Of a stretch of 64,000 nt of DNA, positions 41,734 through 50,547 are shown in pieces. Every line of letters begins with the position of its first letter. Positions within the stretch are counted from its first letter, which is position 1. A model generated the notes under the pieces. The model was not told the origin of the DNA. It did no database searches and saw only the letters and a program-made list of their open reading frames with translations. The position numbers were made by a program, and so were the translations under genes. Origin of the DNA: Streptomyces sp. AC558_RSS880 (lineage in GTDB: Bacteria; Actinomycetota; Actinomycetes; Streptomycetales; Streptomycetaceae); assembly GCF_019049255.1 (NCBI RefSeq), contig NZ_JAGMUJ010000030.1, positions 1-64,000 on the forward strand, in the 5' to 3' direction.

Positions 41734-43257
41734 TCAGTGCGCGCGGAGTTGCGCCGCCAGCGCGGCCAGCGTCTGGGCCGTCTCGGACAGGCTCGCGACG
41801 GCGGCCTGGAGCTCCGAGGCGACGAGGGGAGCCGTGGGGAGGGCGGAGGGCGCGGCGGCGACCGGTGTGCCACGGTAGCCGATGGGGCCCTCGTTGTAGC
41901 GCTGGTAGTAGCCGGTGAACGCCTGGCCGGCGGGCGCTTCGGCGAACCGGACCTGGGCGAGCTGGACCTCGGACCCGCCGGCGTTGCGGGTGATGTCGAG
42001 ACGGTAGTGGCGGTAGGCCCGGGCGGTGGAGCGGAGGTGGAACTCCCTCGTCTGGAAGCGCTCGGTGAACTTCTCACCGCCGCGCGTGTCCAGCGGCGTC
42101 CACGTGTGGCCGTCGTGGGAGCCGAGGAGGGTCCAGTCGCGGGGGTCGCGCTCGGCGAAGTCGTTCGCCGACATCAGGGAGTACGAGGCGACGGAGGCGG
42201 GGCGGGCGAGGGTGAAGTCGAGGTGGGCGGTCTCCTCGAACGTCAGCCACTTGCTGCGCTGGTCCTCGAGGAGGTTGTCGGCTCCCTCGCCCCCTTCGTC
42301 GAACTCGTCGCTCGCCTCGACGCCGGTCACCTCGACCTCGGAGGCGGCGGCGTGCAGCACGGCCACCCCGGAGTTGCCCCGCTGGTCGCGCCAGGTCACC
42401 CGCTCGACGGGCGCCCCGCCGTCGTCGACCAGCAGGCGCAGTTCGTGGGAGGTGTGCCAGCGGCCGCCCCACCCCTCCTCCGTGTGGAAGCGGTGCAGGG
42501 GGGACGCCGAGAGGTTCGCGGTGTCCTCCGAGAACGGCCGGCGGTCGGTGAGCCGCCCCCGGTACTCGTACGCCGTACCGTCCGCGGCGCGGTACACGCC
42601 GTGGAAGTCGGACATGTTGGACTGGAAGCTGATGGCGGACTCGGCTCCGTCCTCACCGCGCCAGCCGAGCTGCGCGGGCAGGGAGTGCTCGTCCCGGTCG
42701 ATGTGGAAGAGCAGCCGGGGGGCCGCCTGCCAGGAGGCGGAAGAGGAGTGCGCGGGGCGGAGTTCCGTACGGTAGGAGAAGACCGAGTCCCGGGCGGCCT
42801 CGGCCACCCGCGCACGCTCGGAACGGCCGCGCTCCCAGACGGGGTCCAGGGTGATCCGGTAGAGCCAGAGCATGCTGCCGGCCTTGGCCGAGGAGCGTAT
42901 CTCCAGGGTGTTGGTGCCGGGCTTCAGCAGACGCCCGGGCACGGCGAAAACGTTGTCCTGGGGCAGGTCCCCACCGCCGGGCACCGTCAGGTCCTCGGCC
43001 AGCGTCTCGCCCTGGAGCAGCACGGTCATGGGGGCGTACCCGAGGTCGGAGCCGAGCTTGGAGACGAGGGCCGTGACGGTGAGCGTCGCCTGGGGGACGT
43101 CCTCCGGGTCCTCCACCTCGAAGTCCAGCGTCACGCTCCCGCCCGCGCTCAACGCCACGTGCGACCCGGCGAACCGGGCGCCGTGAAACCTGACATCGGA
43201 GTTCGCCAGCCGAGTCGGATCGACGGAGAAGTCGGCGTAGGTGGCCTCAAAGCCCAT
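41734..43257 (-). CDS. F5/8-type (discoidin-like) carbohydrate-binding multidomain protein
   Basis: 507 residues from ATG 43257 (GFEATYADFSVDP), with GGAG 7 bases upstream. A beta-sandwich domain (TLTVTALVSKLGSDLGYAPM, PGRLLKPGTNTLEI) is followed by a central region and an F5/8 type C domain at ~315-430 (DNLLEDQRSKWLTFEETAHL, RDWTLLGSHDGHTWTPLDTR, AYRHYRLDITRN). The C-terminal ~50 residues form an alanine-rich helix. No signal peptide or catalytic residues are evident, so it may be a cytosolic or non-classically exported glycan-binding protein. Confidence 0.65.
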   Translation of the reverse strand: MGFEATYADFSVDPTRLANSDVRFHGARFAGSHVALSAGGSVTLDFEVEDPEDVPQATLTVTALVSKLGSDLGYAPMTVLLQGETLAEDLTVPGGGDLPQDNVFAVPGRLLKPGTNTLEIRSSAKAGSMLWLYRITLDPVWERGRSERARVAEAARDSVFSYRTELRPAHSSSASWQAAPRLLFHIDRDEHSLPAQLGWRGEDGAESAISFQSNMSDFHGVYRAADGTAYEYRGRLTDRRPFSEDTANLSASPLHRFHTEEGWGGRWHTSHELRLLVDDGGAPVERVTWRDQRGNSGVAVLHAAASEVEVTGVEASDEFDEGGEGADNLLEDQRSKWLTFEETAHLDFTLARPASVASYSLMSANDFAERDPRDWTLLGSHDGHTWTPLDTRGGEKFTERFQTREFHLRSTARAYRHYRLDITRNAGGSEVQLAQVRFAEAPAGQAFTGYYQRYNEGPIGYRGTPVAAAPSALPTAPLVASELQAAVASLSETAQTLAALAAQLRAH

Positions 43258-43350
43258 GAGCACTCCATGTCATGACGAGTCGTCAGCAAGAATCACCACG
43301 CGGTGGTGACTGTGATCCAGGACCCTAGTGGGCCGGACTGACATCGCCGT

Positions 43351-44031
43351 TCAGGAGAAGGGAACGGCGTCCGCCGGGGAGGTGTGCCAGTTGGTGACGA
43401 TCGGGTCCTCGACGGTGATGGTGTCGACCGGCAGGGAGACCGGGTTGGGGTCGGCGTCACCGACACCGACGATGATGCTGTCCAGCTCCTTGCCACCGTC
43501 GCCATTGGTGGTCTTCGGGTTGACCCCGGCGTAGGCGGTGGTGCTCCCGGTCAGCTTGATCTGCCGGCCGACGGACTGCTCCGCGGGACCCGCCTCGGTG
43601 CCGTCGGATCCGAACGCCACGGTCGGCAGCGCGGCGGGCAGGTAGCAGGTGATCCCCGACTTCGCCTTCGCCGTGATCAGGATGTATCCGCCGCCCTGCG
43701 TCTCGGACCTGGTGCTCCAGGAGATGTCGTTGGCGCCGCAGGTCTGCTCGACCGCCGCCCGCTCCCCGTCACCGGTGTCGACGCCGGAGCCGGCCCCGTC
43801 CCCGGTTCCCTTGCTCGTCGTGTCCGCGCCCTCGTCGGTGCCCTGACCGCCGCCCTTGGCCGACGAACCGGACGACGGGGCGGCCGCACCGCCGGTCGAG
43901 GCGGCGGACGAAGAACTGCCTGCGGCACCGGTGTCCGTGTCCGCGTCCGTGTCCTGGCAGGCGGTCATCAGCATGGCGCCGCCCACGAGGGCCGCGGAGA
44001 CGAGGAAGGCCTTACGACGGTTGCCGAACAT
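43351..44031 (-). CDS. DUF4232-like lipoprotein
   Basis: 226 residues from ATG 44031. Lipoprotein signal NRRKAFLVSAALVGGAMLMT with lipobox MTAC (~25). A serine/glycine/threonine-rich linker follows, then a domain with CGANDISWSTRSETQGGGYI, LITAKAKSGITCYLPAALP and VEDPIVTNWHTSPADAVPFS, matching actinobacterial DUF4232 lipoproteins, with two cysteines probably bonded. Lipid-anchored outside the membrane; function unknown. Confidence 0.75.
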   Translation of the reverse strand: MFGNRRKAFLVSAALVGGAMLMTACQDTDADTDTGAAGSSSSAASTGGAAAPSSGSSAKGGGQGTDEGADTTSKGTGDGAGSGVDTGDGERAAVEQTCGANDISWSTRSETQGGGYILITAKAKSGITCYLPAALPTVAFGSDGTEAGPAEQSVGRQIKLTGSTTAYAGVNPKTTNGDGGKELDSIIVGVGDADPNPVSLPVDTITVEDPIVTNWHTSPADAVPFS

Positions 44032-44410
44032 TGAAATCCCCTTGGTGGTCGGTGGGTGAGACCGAAGCGGTTCCGGCCTTCTCGGTGCTTCTTTGATCAC
44101 TATGAGGGGTCCGCGAGCCGAAGGGATCCCGCTGCCGTCGTTCCACGACATCGCTGTCACAGAAGGGTGACATGACCACGAACTCGTCCGACGCATGGCC
44201 GAGTTGGAACCGATGGCCCACCGCTCACCACCCGGTCGCCCCGACTGGCGGAGCCGGGCTCGGGCGGGCGCTGCCGGCGAACAGGTGACAACCAGTACGT
44301 ACGTTGACCGGATCGCCCGGGATCCCCTGCTGCTCGCTCGAACGATCGAGGTCGAGCCGCCAGGCGAAGCATGTTTCCCCGTCCACCCCCCGGTGGGTAG
44401 GAAGACCCCC
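44032..44410. other. Divergent promoter region, no gene seen
   Basis: The 379 bases between the lipoprotein and the LLM oxidoreductase hold no convincing gene. An 8-bp palindrome GTACGTAC and a C/G-rich inverted repeat near the oxidoreductase start (CCCCCGG..GGG) are the only structures noticed. Promoters for both genes should lie here. Confidence 0.5.
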
Positions 44411-45286
44411 ATGACCACACTCGGCGCAGTCTTCCGCCCCCAGCTCGCCCCCGAACGACTCCGTGCCGTTGCCGAACTCGCCGACGATGTCGGGCTCGAG
44501 GAGCTCTGGCTGTGGGAGGACTGTTTCCGGGAGGGCGGGATTTCGACCGCCGCCGCCGCGCTGGCGTGGACCGAGCGGGTGCGGGTCGGGGTCGGGCTGC
44601 TGCCCGTGCCGTTGCGGAACGTCGCCATGACGGCCATGGAGGCCGCTGGCCTGCACCGGATGTTCCCGGGGCGCGCGATCCTCGGCGTCGGGCACGGGGT
44701 GCAGGACTGGATGGGGCAGGTCGGGGCGCGGGCCGAGTCGCCGCTCACCCTGTTGCGGGAGCATCTCGTGGCGCTGCGGGCCCTGCTGGGAGGGGAGAGG
44801 GTCACCACCGAGGGACGGTACGTCAGGCTCGACGACGTCGCCCTGGACTGGCCGCCGCAGGGGCCGGTGGAGGTCCTCGCCGGTGCCACCGGGCCCCGTA
44901 CCGTGCGGCTTACCGGTGAGGCCGCCGACGGGACCATCCTCACCGCCGACACCCCGCCCGAGGGGGTGCGGCAGGCGCGCCGGCTCATCGACGAGGGGCG
45001 GGCCGCGGCGGGGCGTACCGACGGACCCCACAAGGTCGTCGTGTATCTGCTCGCCGCCACGGGAGTCGGTGCCGGTGAGCGGGTGCGGGCCGATCTGGTC
45101 GCCGAGGGGGTCGACGGGGAAGCGGAAGTCGGGGTCGCCGGGGACGCGGGGACCGTCGCCAAGGCCGTACGGCGGCTCGCCGAGGCCGGGGCCGACTCGG
45201 TCATTCTCCAGCCGACCAGTGACGAACCGGACCCGGAGGGGTTCGTGCGGTTCGTGGCGGAGGAGGTACGGCCGTTGGTGCCGTAA
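44411..45286 (+). CDS. LLM-class flavin-dependent oxidoreductase (luciferase-like)
   Basis: 291 residues. Barrel motifs of the F420/FMN luciferase-like family are present: FRPQLAPERLRAVAELADDV, ELWLWEDCFREGGISTAAA, RVRVGVGLLPVPLRNVAMTA, PGRAILGVGHGVQDWMGQVG, the strand VEVLAGATGPRTVRL and AAGADSVILQPTSDEP-like C-terminal turns. Actinobacterial members mostly use F420. The substrate is not predictable. The methyltransferase follows 42 bases later. Confidence 0.85.
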   Translation: MTTLGAVFRPQLAPERLRAVAELADDVGLEELWLWEDCFREGGISTAAAALAWTERVRVGVGLLPVPLRNVAMTAMEAAGLHRMFPGRAILGVGHGVQDWMGQVGARAESPLTLLREHLVALRALLGGERVTTEGRYVRLDDVALDWPPQGPVEVLAGATGPRTVRLTGEAADGTILTADTPPEGVRQARRLIDEGRAAAGRTDGPHKVVVYLLAATGVGAGERVRADLVAEGVDGEAEVGVAGDAGTVAKAVRRLAEAGADSVILQPTSDEPDPEGFVRFVAEEVRPLVP

Positions 45287-45328
45287 AGCCGGAGGACAGC
45301 GCGGGGCTCCGCCGGGCATGATCGGTAC

Positions 45329-46138
45329 ATGACGGACAGGGCGAGCCACCGCACCTTCGAAGAGCTGATCGCGGAAGGCGCCTCCGTGCCCACCGAGGGA
45401 TGGGACTTCTCCTGGTTCGAGGGACGGGCCAGCGAGGCCCGGCCCTCGTGGGGGTATGCCACGACGATGGCCGGGTGGCTGGGCCGGGCCGACGCCGTGC
45501 TCGACGTCCAGACCGGGGGAGGGGAGGTCCTGGACTTCGCTCTCGCCCACGCCCCTCGGCGGCCCCGGCTCGCCGTCGCCACCGAGGGCTGGGCGCCTAA
45601 CGTCGCCAAGGCCACGGCCGTGCTCCGGCCGCGCGGTGTCGCCGTCGTGGCCTCGCCCGAGGACGCGCCGCTGCCCTTCGCGGACGGGGCCTTCGACCTC
45701 GTCGTCAGCCGGCATCCCGTCGAGGCCCCGTGGAAGGAGATCGCGCGGGTCCTCCAGGACGGTGGCGTCTACTTTGCCCAGCATGTCGGGCCCGGCAGCG
45801 TCCACGAGCTCGTCGAGCACTTCCTCGGGGCGCAGCCGGACGAGCGGCGCGACGCGCGGCATCCGGACCGTGAGCGGCGCGCGGCCGAGGCCGCCGGGCT
45901 GGAGATCGTCGATCTGCGGGCCGAACGGCTGCGCGTCGAGTTCTACGACATCGCCGCCGTCGTTCATTTCCTGCGCAAGGTGATCTGGATGGTCCCCGGT
46001 TTCACCGTCGAGGCGTATCTGCCGCGGCTGCGCGCCCTGCACGAGCGGATCGGGGCGGAGGGAGCCTTCGTGGCCCACAGCACCCGGCACCTCTTCCACG
46101 CCCGCAAGGGCGGAGGGGGCCGCGCCTCGCGCTCATGA
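45329..46138 (+). CDS. Class I SAM-dependent methyltransferase
   Basis: 269 residues. SAM site: AVLDVQTGGGEVLDFALAH (motif I with GGGE), ATEGWAPNVAKATAVL (motif II-like), PEDAPLPFADGAFDLVVSRH (motif III/IV) and EIARVLQDGGVYFAQHVGPG. Motif I reads QTGGGE rather than ExGxGxG, as in one actinobacterial branch. The substrate is unknown. Confidence 0.85.
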   Translation: MTDRASHRTFEELIAEGASVPTEGWDFSWFEGRASEARPSWGYATTMAGWLGRADAVLDVQTGGGEVLDFALAHAPRRPRLAVATEGWAPNVAKATAVLRPRGVAVVASPEDAPLPFADGAFDLVVSRHPVEAPWKEIARVLQDGGVYFAQHVGPGSVHELVEHFLGAQPDERRDARHPDRERRAAEAAGLEIVDLRAERLRVEFYDIAAVVHFLRKVIWMVPGFTVEAYLPRLRALHERIGAEGAFVAHSTRHLFHARKGGGGRASRS

Positions 46139-46221
46139 GTTTCCGCATCGTTATGGGATGCGGCTGGTCCGCGGAGCAGGGGATCACATAGGTTCGGACC
46201 AAGATGATTCGCGCCAGCAAA

Positions 46222-46285
46222 GCTGCGCGGGGGCGGCGGTACCGCGCAGCGGAGGGGGCTGCGCGGTGCCCGAGTCGGCCCCCTC
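46222..46285 (+). terminator. Two consecutive GC hairpins after the methyltransferase gene
   Basis: GCTGCGCGG/CCGCGCAGC (46222-46250, 9 bp) is followed at once by GAGGGGGC/GCCCCCTC (46252-46285, 8 bp). No T-run. They lie 84-147 bases past the methyltransferase stop and are probably a transcription end. Confidence 0.45.
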
Positions 46286-46495
46286 GGGTCAATCCGGTGT
46301 CTGCGCCCGGGTCGCCCGTCGGAGGGATGGCCGAAAGTGTGGTCACCCTGTCGGCGGATGGTGCCACATCCGGCACAGAGTCCCCTCATCGATCTTTTTT
46401 CACGCGTTTTCGCCGTGTTTCGGCCACCTCAGGGCCCTGAAAAGCGCCTTCCGGGGGCGTCTACGCGTTGTCGGGCGGTTTCGGAGAGTAGTTGT

Positions 46496-46593
46496 GGCGC
46501 GCCGATGTACGCAGCATCACTTACGAAGGGTTATGGTGGAAACCCCCCCTCGGGCCGGTCCGTCTCCCCCCCCCACGGACCGGCCCGTTTTTT
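46496..46593 (+). ncRNA. Candidate small RNA upstream of uppS
   Basis: A roughly 100-base segment ends in an excellent intrinsic terminator (46551-46593). A possible promoter precedes it: TTGTCG (46468-46473) and TAGTTG (46489-46494), with a short 15-base spacer. The segment has no open frame of note, and it carries two cytosine runs (7 C at 46543-46549; 9 C in the terminator loop). C-rich loops recall the actinobacterial 6C RNAs, though the first C-run is not in a clear loop here. It is separated from uppS by 286 bases. Confidence 0.4.
46551..46593 (+). terminator. Strong rho-independent terminator with C9 loop
   Basis: CGGGCCGGTCCGT and ACGGACCGGCCCG form a perfect 13-bp stem around an 11-base loop (CT plus nine C), followed by six T. 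U-tracts this clear are rare in this genome. It points rightwards and ends whatever starts in the ~400 bases after the methyltransferase. Confidence 0.85.
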
Positions 46594-46879
46594 CTTGGCC
46601 CGGGGCGAGCGCCCGACGGGGCGGTGGTCCGGGGGCGGCGGGCAAACCGCGTGCGGTACCCGTACGAGCGCAAGTGACGGACCGCGCACCGCCGCCGGAC
46701 GGCCGGCGGGCGCGACCACCCCGGACTTTGGGGGCCCCCGCCCCGGCAGGGGTACGCTTCGCCTTCGGGGACCGCCACACGGACAGGGGCCGCCCGCTGC
46801 CGAGACCGGGCCGCCCGCCGCGCGACGCGGCGGGGGAGCGCCGCGCCTGTCCGATCCGCACGGAGGGGCTGACGATCAC

Positions 46880-47653
46880 GTGAACCTGCGCGACAAGCTG
46901 CGGAGCCTGCTGGTCAGGCTGTACGCACGCCGGGTGGAAGGTCACCTGGACACCGCTCAGGTGCCCAAGCACATCGGCGTCATCATGGACGGCAACCGCC
47001 GCTGGGCGAAGGCCGCGGGTTCCAGCACCGTCCACGGACACCGGGCCGGCGCGGACAAGATCGAGGAGTTCCTCGGCTGGTGCAGCGAGACGGACGTCGA
47101 GGTCGTCACCCTCTGGCTGCTGTCGACGGACAACTTCGACCGGCCGAAGGAGGAGCTCGTCCCGCTCCTCGGCATCATCGAGGACGTGGTGCGCACCCTC
47201 GCCGCCGACGGACGCTGGCGGGTGCATCACGTCGGCACGCGCGACCTGCTGCCCTCCGGGATGCAGACCACCCTGAAGGAAGCCGAGCAGGCCACCGCGG
47301 ACGTCGACGGGATAGTGGTCAACGTCGCCATCGGATACGGCGGTCGCCAGGAGATCGCCGACGCGGTGCGGTCCATGCTGCTGGACGCCCACGAGCGGGG
47401 CACGTCGATGGACGAGCTCGCCGAGGCCGTCGACATCGACATGATCGGACGTCACCTCTACACCCGCGCCCAGCCCGACCCGGACCTCGTCATCCGCACC
47501 AGCGGTGAGCAGCGGCTGTCCGGATTCATGCTCTGGCAGACCGCGCACTCGGAGTACTACTTCTGCGACGTGTTCTGGCCGGCCTTCCGCAAGGTCGACT
47601 TCCTGCGCGCGATGCGCGACTACGCCGCCCGTCACCGGCGCTACGGCGGCTGA
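46880..47653 (+). CDS. uppS: Isoprenyl transferase (undecaprenyl/polyprenyl diphosphate synthase)
   Basis: 257 residues from GTG 46880, with GGAGG upstream. Cis-prenyltransferase motifs: HIGVIMDGNRRWAK with catalytic Asp (~37), GHRAGADKIEEFLGWC, VVTLWLLSTDNFDRP, VNVAIGYGGRQEI, DPDLVIRTSGEQRLSGFMLW and SEYYFCDVFWPAF. It condenses isopentenyl diphosphate onto allylic diphosphates to make the lipid carrier for wall and glycan synthesis. Cytosolic/peripheral. Confidence 0.95.
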   Translation: MNLRDKLRSLLVRLYARRVEGHLDTAQVPKHIGVIMDGNRRWAKAAGSSTVHGHRAGADKIEEFLGWCSETDVEVVTLWLLSTDNFDRPKEELVPLLGIIEDVVRTLAADGRWRVHHVGTRDLLPSGMQTTLKEAEQATADVDGIVVNVAIGYGGRQEIADAVRSMLLDAHERGTSMDELAEAVDIDMIGRHLYTRAQPDPDLVIRTSGEQRLSGFMLWQTAHSEYYFCDVFWPAFRKVDFLRAMRDYAARHRRYGG

Positions 47654-47715
47654 ACACCCCGCGCGGCCACCGCACGTCACACGGAGTTCACCGGCGCGCC
47701 GTCATATGCCGTGGC

Positions 47716-47895
47716 ATGGCGGCACTCGTTCGAGGGCATAAGTCAGACAGGTCGACACCCGAACCACGGGTGTCGGATCTCAGCGGGCGGCGCAGAAGCC
47801 GTCCGCCCGGGAGGCCCTTTGCACCAGCCCGACCGTGCGGTCACGGCACGGAAGAAGCGGCGGAGGGCCGGTTCTCGGCCCGCTGTGCATGAGGG
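47716..47895 (+). CDS. Doubtful 59-residue arginine-rich open frame
   Basis: ATG 47716 opens 59 codons ([18 protein letters not shown]...). It is basic and low in hydrophobic residues, lacks a good ribosome site and contains a perfect hairpin (CGACACCCG/CGGGTGTCG, 47753-47775). It may be no more than the spacer and terminator between uppS and phoH. Confidence 0.2.
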
Positions 47896-47947
47896 CCGTC
47901 GACCGGTCCAGCTCCGCCTCGTCGCTCCCCGACCTCATCCGAGGGGG

Positions 47948-47953
47948 TACGTT
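47948..47953 (+). promoter_or_regulatory. Probable -10 box giving a leaderless phoH mRNA
   Basis: TACGTT ends 5 bases before the GTG at 47959 (8 before the second GTG at 47962), and no ribosome site is seen. Transcription would begin at or next to the start codon. Confidence 0.35.
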
Positions 47954-47958
47954 CTTCC

Positions 47959-49284
47959 GTGGTGACCAGCGCAAAGCGCCACAAGCCCGACCGGCGCACC
48001 TATGTTCTCGACACCAGTGTCCTGCTGGCCGATCCCCATGCCCTGAGCCGCTTCGACGAGCACGAGGTCGTGCTCCCCATCGTCGTGGTGACAGAGCTGG
48101 AGGCCAAGCGGAACCATCCCGAACTCGGCTATTTCGCCCGGCAGGCGCTGCGTCTGCTGGACGACTACCGGGTGCGGTACGGCCGTCTCGACGCCCCCAT
48201 TCCGACCGGGGACCTCGGCGGGACCGTGCGGGTCGAGCTCAACCACTCGGACCCCAGCGTGCTGCCCAGTGGCTACCGCCTGGGGGACAACGACTCCCGC
48301 ATCCTCGCGGTCGCCCGCAATCTGCAGGCCGAGGGGTTCGACGTCACCGTCGTGTCGAAGGACCTCCCGCTCCGGATCAAGGCGTCCTCCGTGGGACTCC
48401 TCGCCGAGGAGTACCGCGCGGAGCTCGCCATCACGGACTCCTCCGGCTGGACCGGAATGTCCGAACTGACCCTGCCGGGCGAGCAGGTGGACGTCCTCTT
48501 CGAAGAGGGTCACGTGTACGTGCCCGAGGCCGCCCAGCTGCCCGTGCACACGGGGCTGACCATCCAGTCCGAGCGCGGCAAGGCGCTGGGGCGGGTCACC
48601 GCCGAGGGCAACGTCCGTCTGGTGCGCGGCGACCGGGAGGCGTTCGGCATCAAGGGCCGCAGCGCCGAGCAGCGGATCGCGCTCGACCTGCTGCTCGACC
48701 CGGACGTCGGGATCGTGTCCATGGGCGGCCGGGCCGGCACCGGCAAGTCGGCGCTGGCCCTGTGCGCCGGCCTGGAGGCGGTGCTGGAGCGCCGGCAGCA
48801 CCAGAAGGTGATGGTCTTCCGTCCGCTGTACGCGGTGGGCGGGCAGGAGCTCGGTTATCTGCCGGGTTCCGAGGCGGAGAAGATGAGCCCCTGGGCGCAG
48901 GCGGTGTTCGACACGCTGTCGGCGGTCACCAGCCGGGAGGTCATCGAGGAGGTCACCGCGCGCGGCATGCTGGAGGTCCTGCCGCTCACCCACATCCGGG
49001 GCCGCTCGCTGCACGACGCGTTCGTGATCGTGGACGAGGCCCAGTCACTGGAGCGGAACGTCCTGCTGACCGTTCTGTCCCGTATCGGGGCCAATTCGCG
49101 GGTCGTGCTGACCCATGATGTCGCCCAGCGGGACAATCTGAGGGTCGGTCGGTACGACGGTGTGGTCGCCGTCGTCGAGAAGCTGAAGGGGCACCCGCTG
49201 TTCGCGCACGTCACCCTGACGCGGTCCGAGAGGTCCCAGATCGCCGCACTGGTGACCGAAATGCTGGAAGACGGGCAGATCTGA
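47959..49284 (+). CDS. PIN-PhoH fusion protein (PhoH2-type RNase/RNA helicase)
   Basis: 441 residues. N-terminal PIN nuclease domain: [18 protein letters not shown] (Asp), VVVTELEAK (Glu) and [15 protein letters not shown] (Asp pair). C-terminal PhoH ATPase: [15 protein letters not shown] (Walker A, ~255), [33 protein letters not shown] (Walker B) and [20 protein letters not shown]. PhoH2 proteins unwind and cut RNA and in mycobacteria act with a small upstream antitoxin; no clear antitoxin gene precedes it here. Confidence 0.93.
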   Translation: MVTSAKRHKPDRRTYVLDTSVLLADPHALSRFDEHEVVLPIVVVTELEAKRNHPELGYFARQALRLLDDYRVRYGRLDAPIPTGDLGGTVRVELNHSDPSVLPSGYRLGDNDSRILAVARNLQAEGFDVTVVSKDLPLRIKASSVGLLAEEYRAELAITDSSGWTGMSELTLPGEQVDVLFEEGHVYVPEAAQLPVHTGLTIQSERGKALGRVTAEGNVRLVRGDREAFGIKGRSAEQRIALDLLLDPDVGIVSMGGRAGTGKSALALCAGLEAVLERRQHQKVMVFRPLYAVGGQELGYLPGSEAEKMSPWAQAVFDTLSAVTSREVIEEVTARGMLEVLPLTHIRGRSLHDAFVIVDEAQSLERNVLLTVLSRIGANSRVVLTHDVAQRDNLRVGRYDGVVAVVEKLKGHPLFAHVTLTRSERSQIAALVTEMLEDGQI

Positions 49285-49702
49285 CCCGCACATTCCAACA
49301 AGGGTCGGTTACCCAGTAGTTGGCGCCGTCCGGAAAGGCGTAGAGCCTAGCCGGGCGGCGTCGGCGTGTGTGCGGATTTCCGGGATTCCCTGGGGCCAAA
49401 CGAGATGTGAGCTTTCACACGCAACAGAGAATTGCCTTGCGGCGTCGGGTTACGGCAGAGTCTCACTCCTGTCAGGCCCCGCATACGACACATCTGTACC
49501 CCCAGCGGTACGGCACCACAGCAGGACACAGTTCCAACTCCATAGCGTCGTCGTATGCCGCCCGAGCACCACGCGGCGCTCCCTCGTAGGAGTTGCCCAC
49601 CGGGCCCGCGCCTTCCGTGACCCGTAGTTGGGGAGGCCAGTGCCAGGGGCACGATTGCGTCCGCGAGGGTCACCGAAGCGGGCGATGCTGGAAGGAAACC
49701 GT
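49285..49702. other. Long leader/intergenic region, no gene seen
   Basis: 418 bases between the PhoH gene and the transglycosylase. Only a short inverted repeat (TGTGA-GCTT-TCACA, 49406-49419) stands out. The length would allow a structured leader before a cell-wall hydrolase gene, but I could not match a c-di-AMP riboswitch pattern. Confidence 0.45.
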
Positions 49703-50401
49703 GTGAGCCGGATCTCGGTCCGGGGATTCGCAGTGGCCTCGGCCACCGCGGTCACCGCTGTCGGAAGCGTCGTCGGCGTTGCCTCGGGCAGCACCGCGCA
49801 GAACAACGACGCCGAAGCGACGGCAAGCGGCACCACGCTGCTCGCGGACATCCCCGCGGGCCAGCAGGCCCAGGTGCAGACCGCGTCCCTGACGCAGCAG
49901 GCCGAAACGATGGCCATCGCCGCGGACGCGAGCGCCAAGAAGGACGCCGAGGAGGCCGCCCGCAAGGCCGCCGCCAAGACAGCGGTCGCGAAGAAGAAGG
50001 AAGCGGACGACAAGGCGAAGCAGGCCGCCAAGGATCGCGCGGAGGCCAAGGCCGCCGCCAGCCGTTCCGCGGTCCGCGACGCGTCCAGCTTCGCGGTCCA
50101 GTCGTCCTACACGATCGCCGAAGTGCAGGCGATGGCCCGGCAGCTCGTGCCGGCGGACCAGTTCCAGTGCTTCAGCAACATCGTGGACCACGAGTCGAGC
50201 TGGAACTACCAGGCCGACAACCCCACCTCCGACGCCTACGGCCTGGTGCAGGCGCTCCCGGGCTCCAAGATGGCCTCCGCCGGAGCCGACTGGGCGACGA
50301 ACCCGGCCACGCAGATCAAGTGGGGCCTGGGCTACATGAACGACCGCTACGGCAGCCCCTGCGGCGCCTGGAACTTCTGGCAGGCCAACCACTGGTACTA
50401 G
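49703..50401 (+). CDS. Secreted lytic transglycosylase (SLT domain) with coiled-coil region
   Basis: I use GTG 49703 because GGAAGGA lies just upstream; ATG 49685 is in frame but leaves no site. 232 residues. Signal peptide to ~residue 34 (AVTAVGSVVGVASGSTAQ), a long alanine/lysine helix (KKDAEEAARKAAAKTAVAKK, ~75-125), then an SLT-like domain from YTIAEVQAMARQLVPADQFQ with the catalytic Glu in NIVDHESSWNYQA and GLVQALPGSKM, ending WNFWQANHWY. It cleaves peptidoglycan glycan strands outside the cell. Confidence 0.88.
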   Translation: MSRISVRGFAVASATAVTAVGSVVGVASGSTAQNNDAEATASGTTLLADIPAGQQAQVQTASLTQQAETMAIAADASAKKDAEEAARKAAAKTAVAKKKEADDKAKQAAKDRAEAKAAASRSAVRDASSFAVQSSYTIAEVQAMARQLVPADQFQCFSNIVDHESSWNYQADNPTSDAYGLVQALPGSKMASAGADWATNPATQIKWGLGYMNDRYGSPCGAWNFWQANHWY

Positions 50402-50447
50402 AAGGACCGGGAACCCTTCGGTTCCGGCCCCCGCTCAACCACGGCAC

Positions 50448-50476
50448 AGCCCCGCACCGTCCTACGGTGCGGGGCT
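50448..50476 (+). terminator. Perfect 13-bp terminator hairpin after the transglycosylase gene
   Basis: AGCCCCGCACCGT pairs with ACGGTGCGGGGCT around CCT and is followed by TTCG. A smaller hairpin (GGAACC/GGTTCC) lies at 50408-50427, directly after the stop. Confidence 0.8.
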
Positions 50477-50547
50477 TTCGCCATGTACGGTCTGACCGAC
50501 GACTCCAGGGGTGAGTGGTGGGGAGAAACGGGGGAAGAGGACGGATC

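Noticed and set aside
46139..46879. Small protein genes in the gap before uppS
   Set aside because: All frames here have arginine/proline-biased shadow composition and cross strong hairpins; none has a convincing ribosome site plus domain.
49406..49419. CRP-like site TGTGA-GCTT-TCACA
   Set aside because: The spacer is 4 bases instead of 6, so it does not fit the Crp consensus.
49285..49702. Possible c-di-AMP (ydaO-type) riboswitch before the transglycosylase
   Set aside because: Such leaders are frequent upstream of Streptomyces wall hydrolases, but the conserved ydaO sequence blocks could not be found here.
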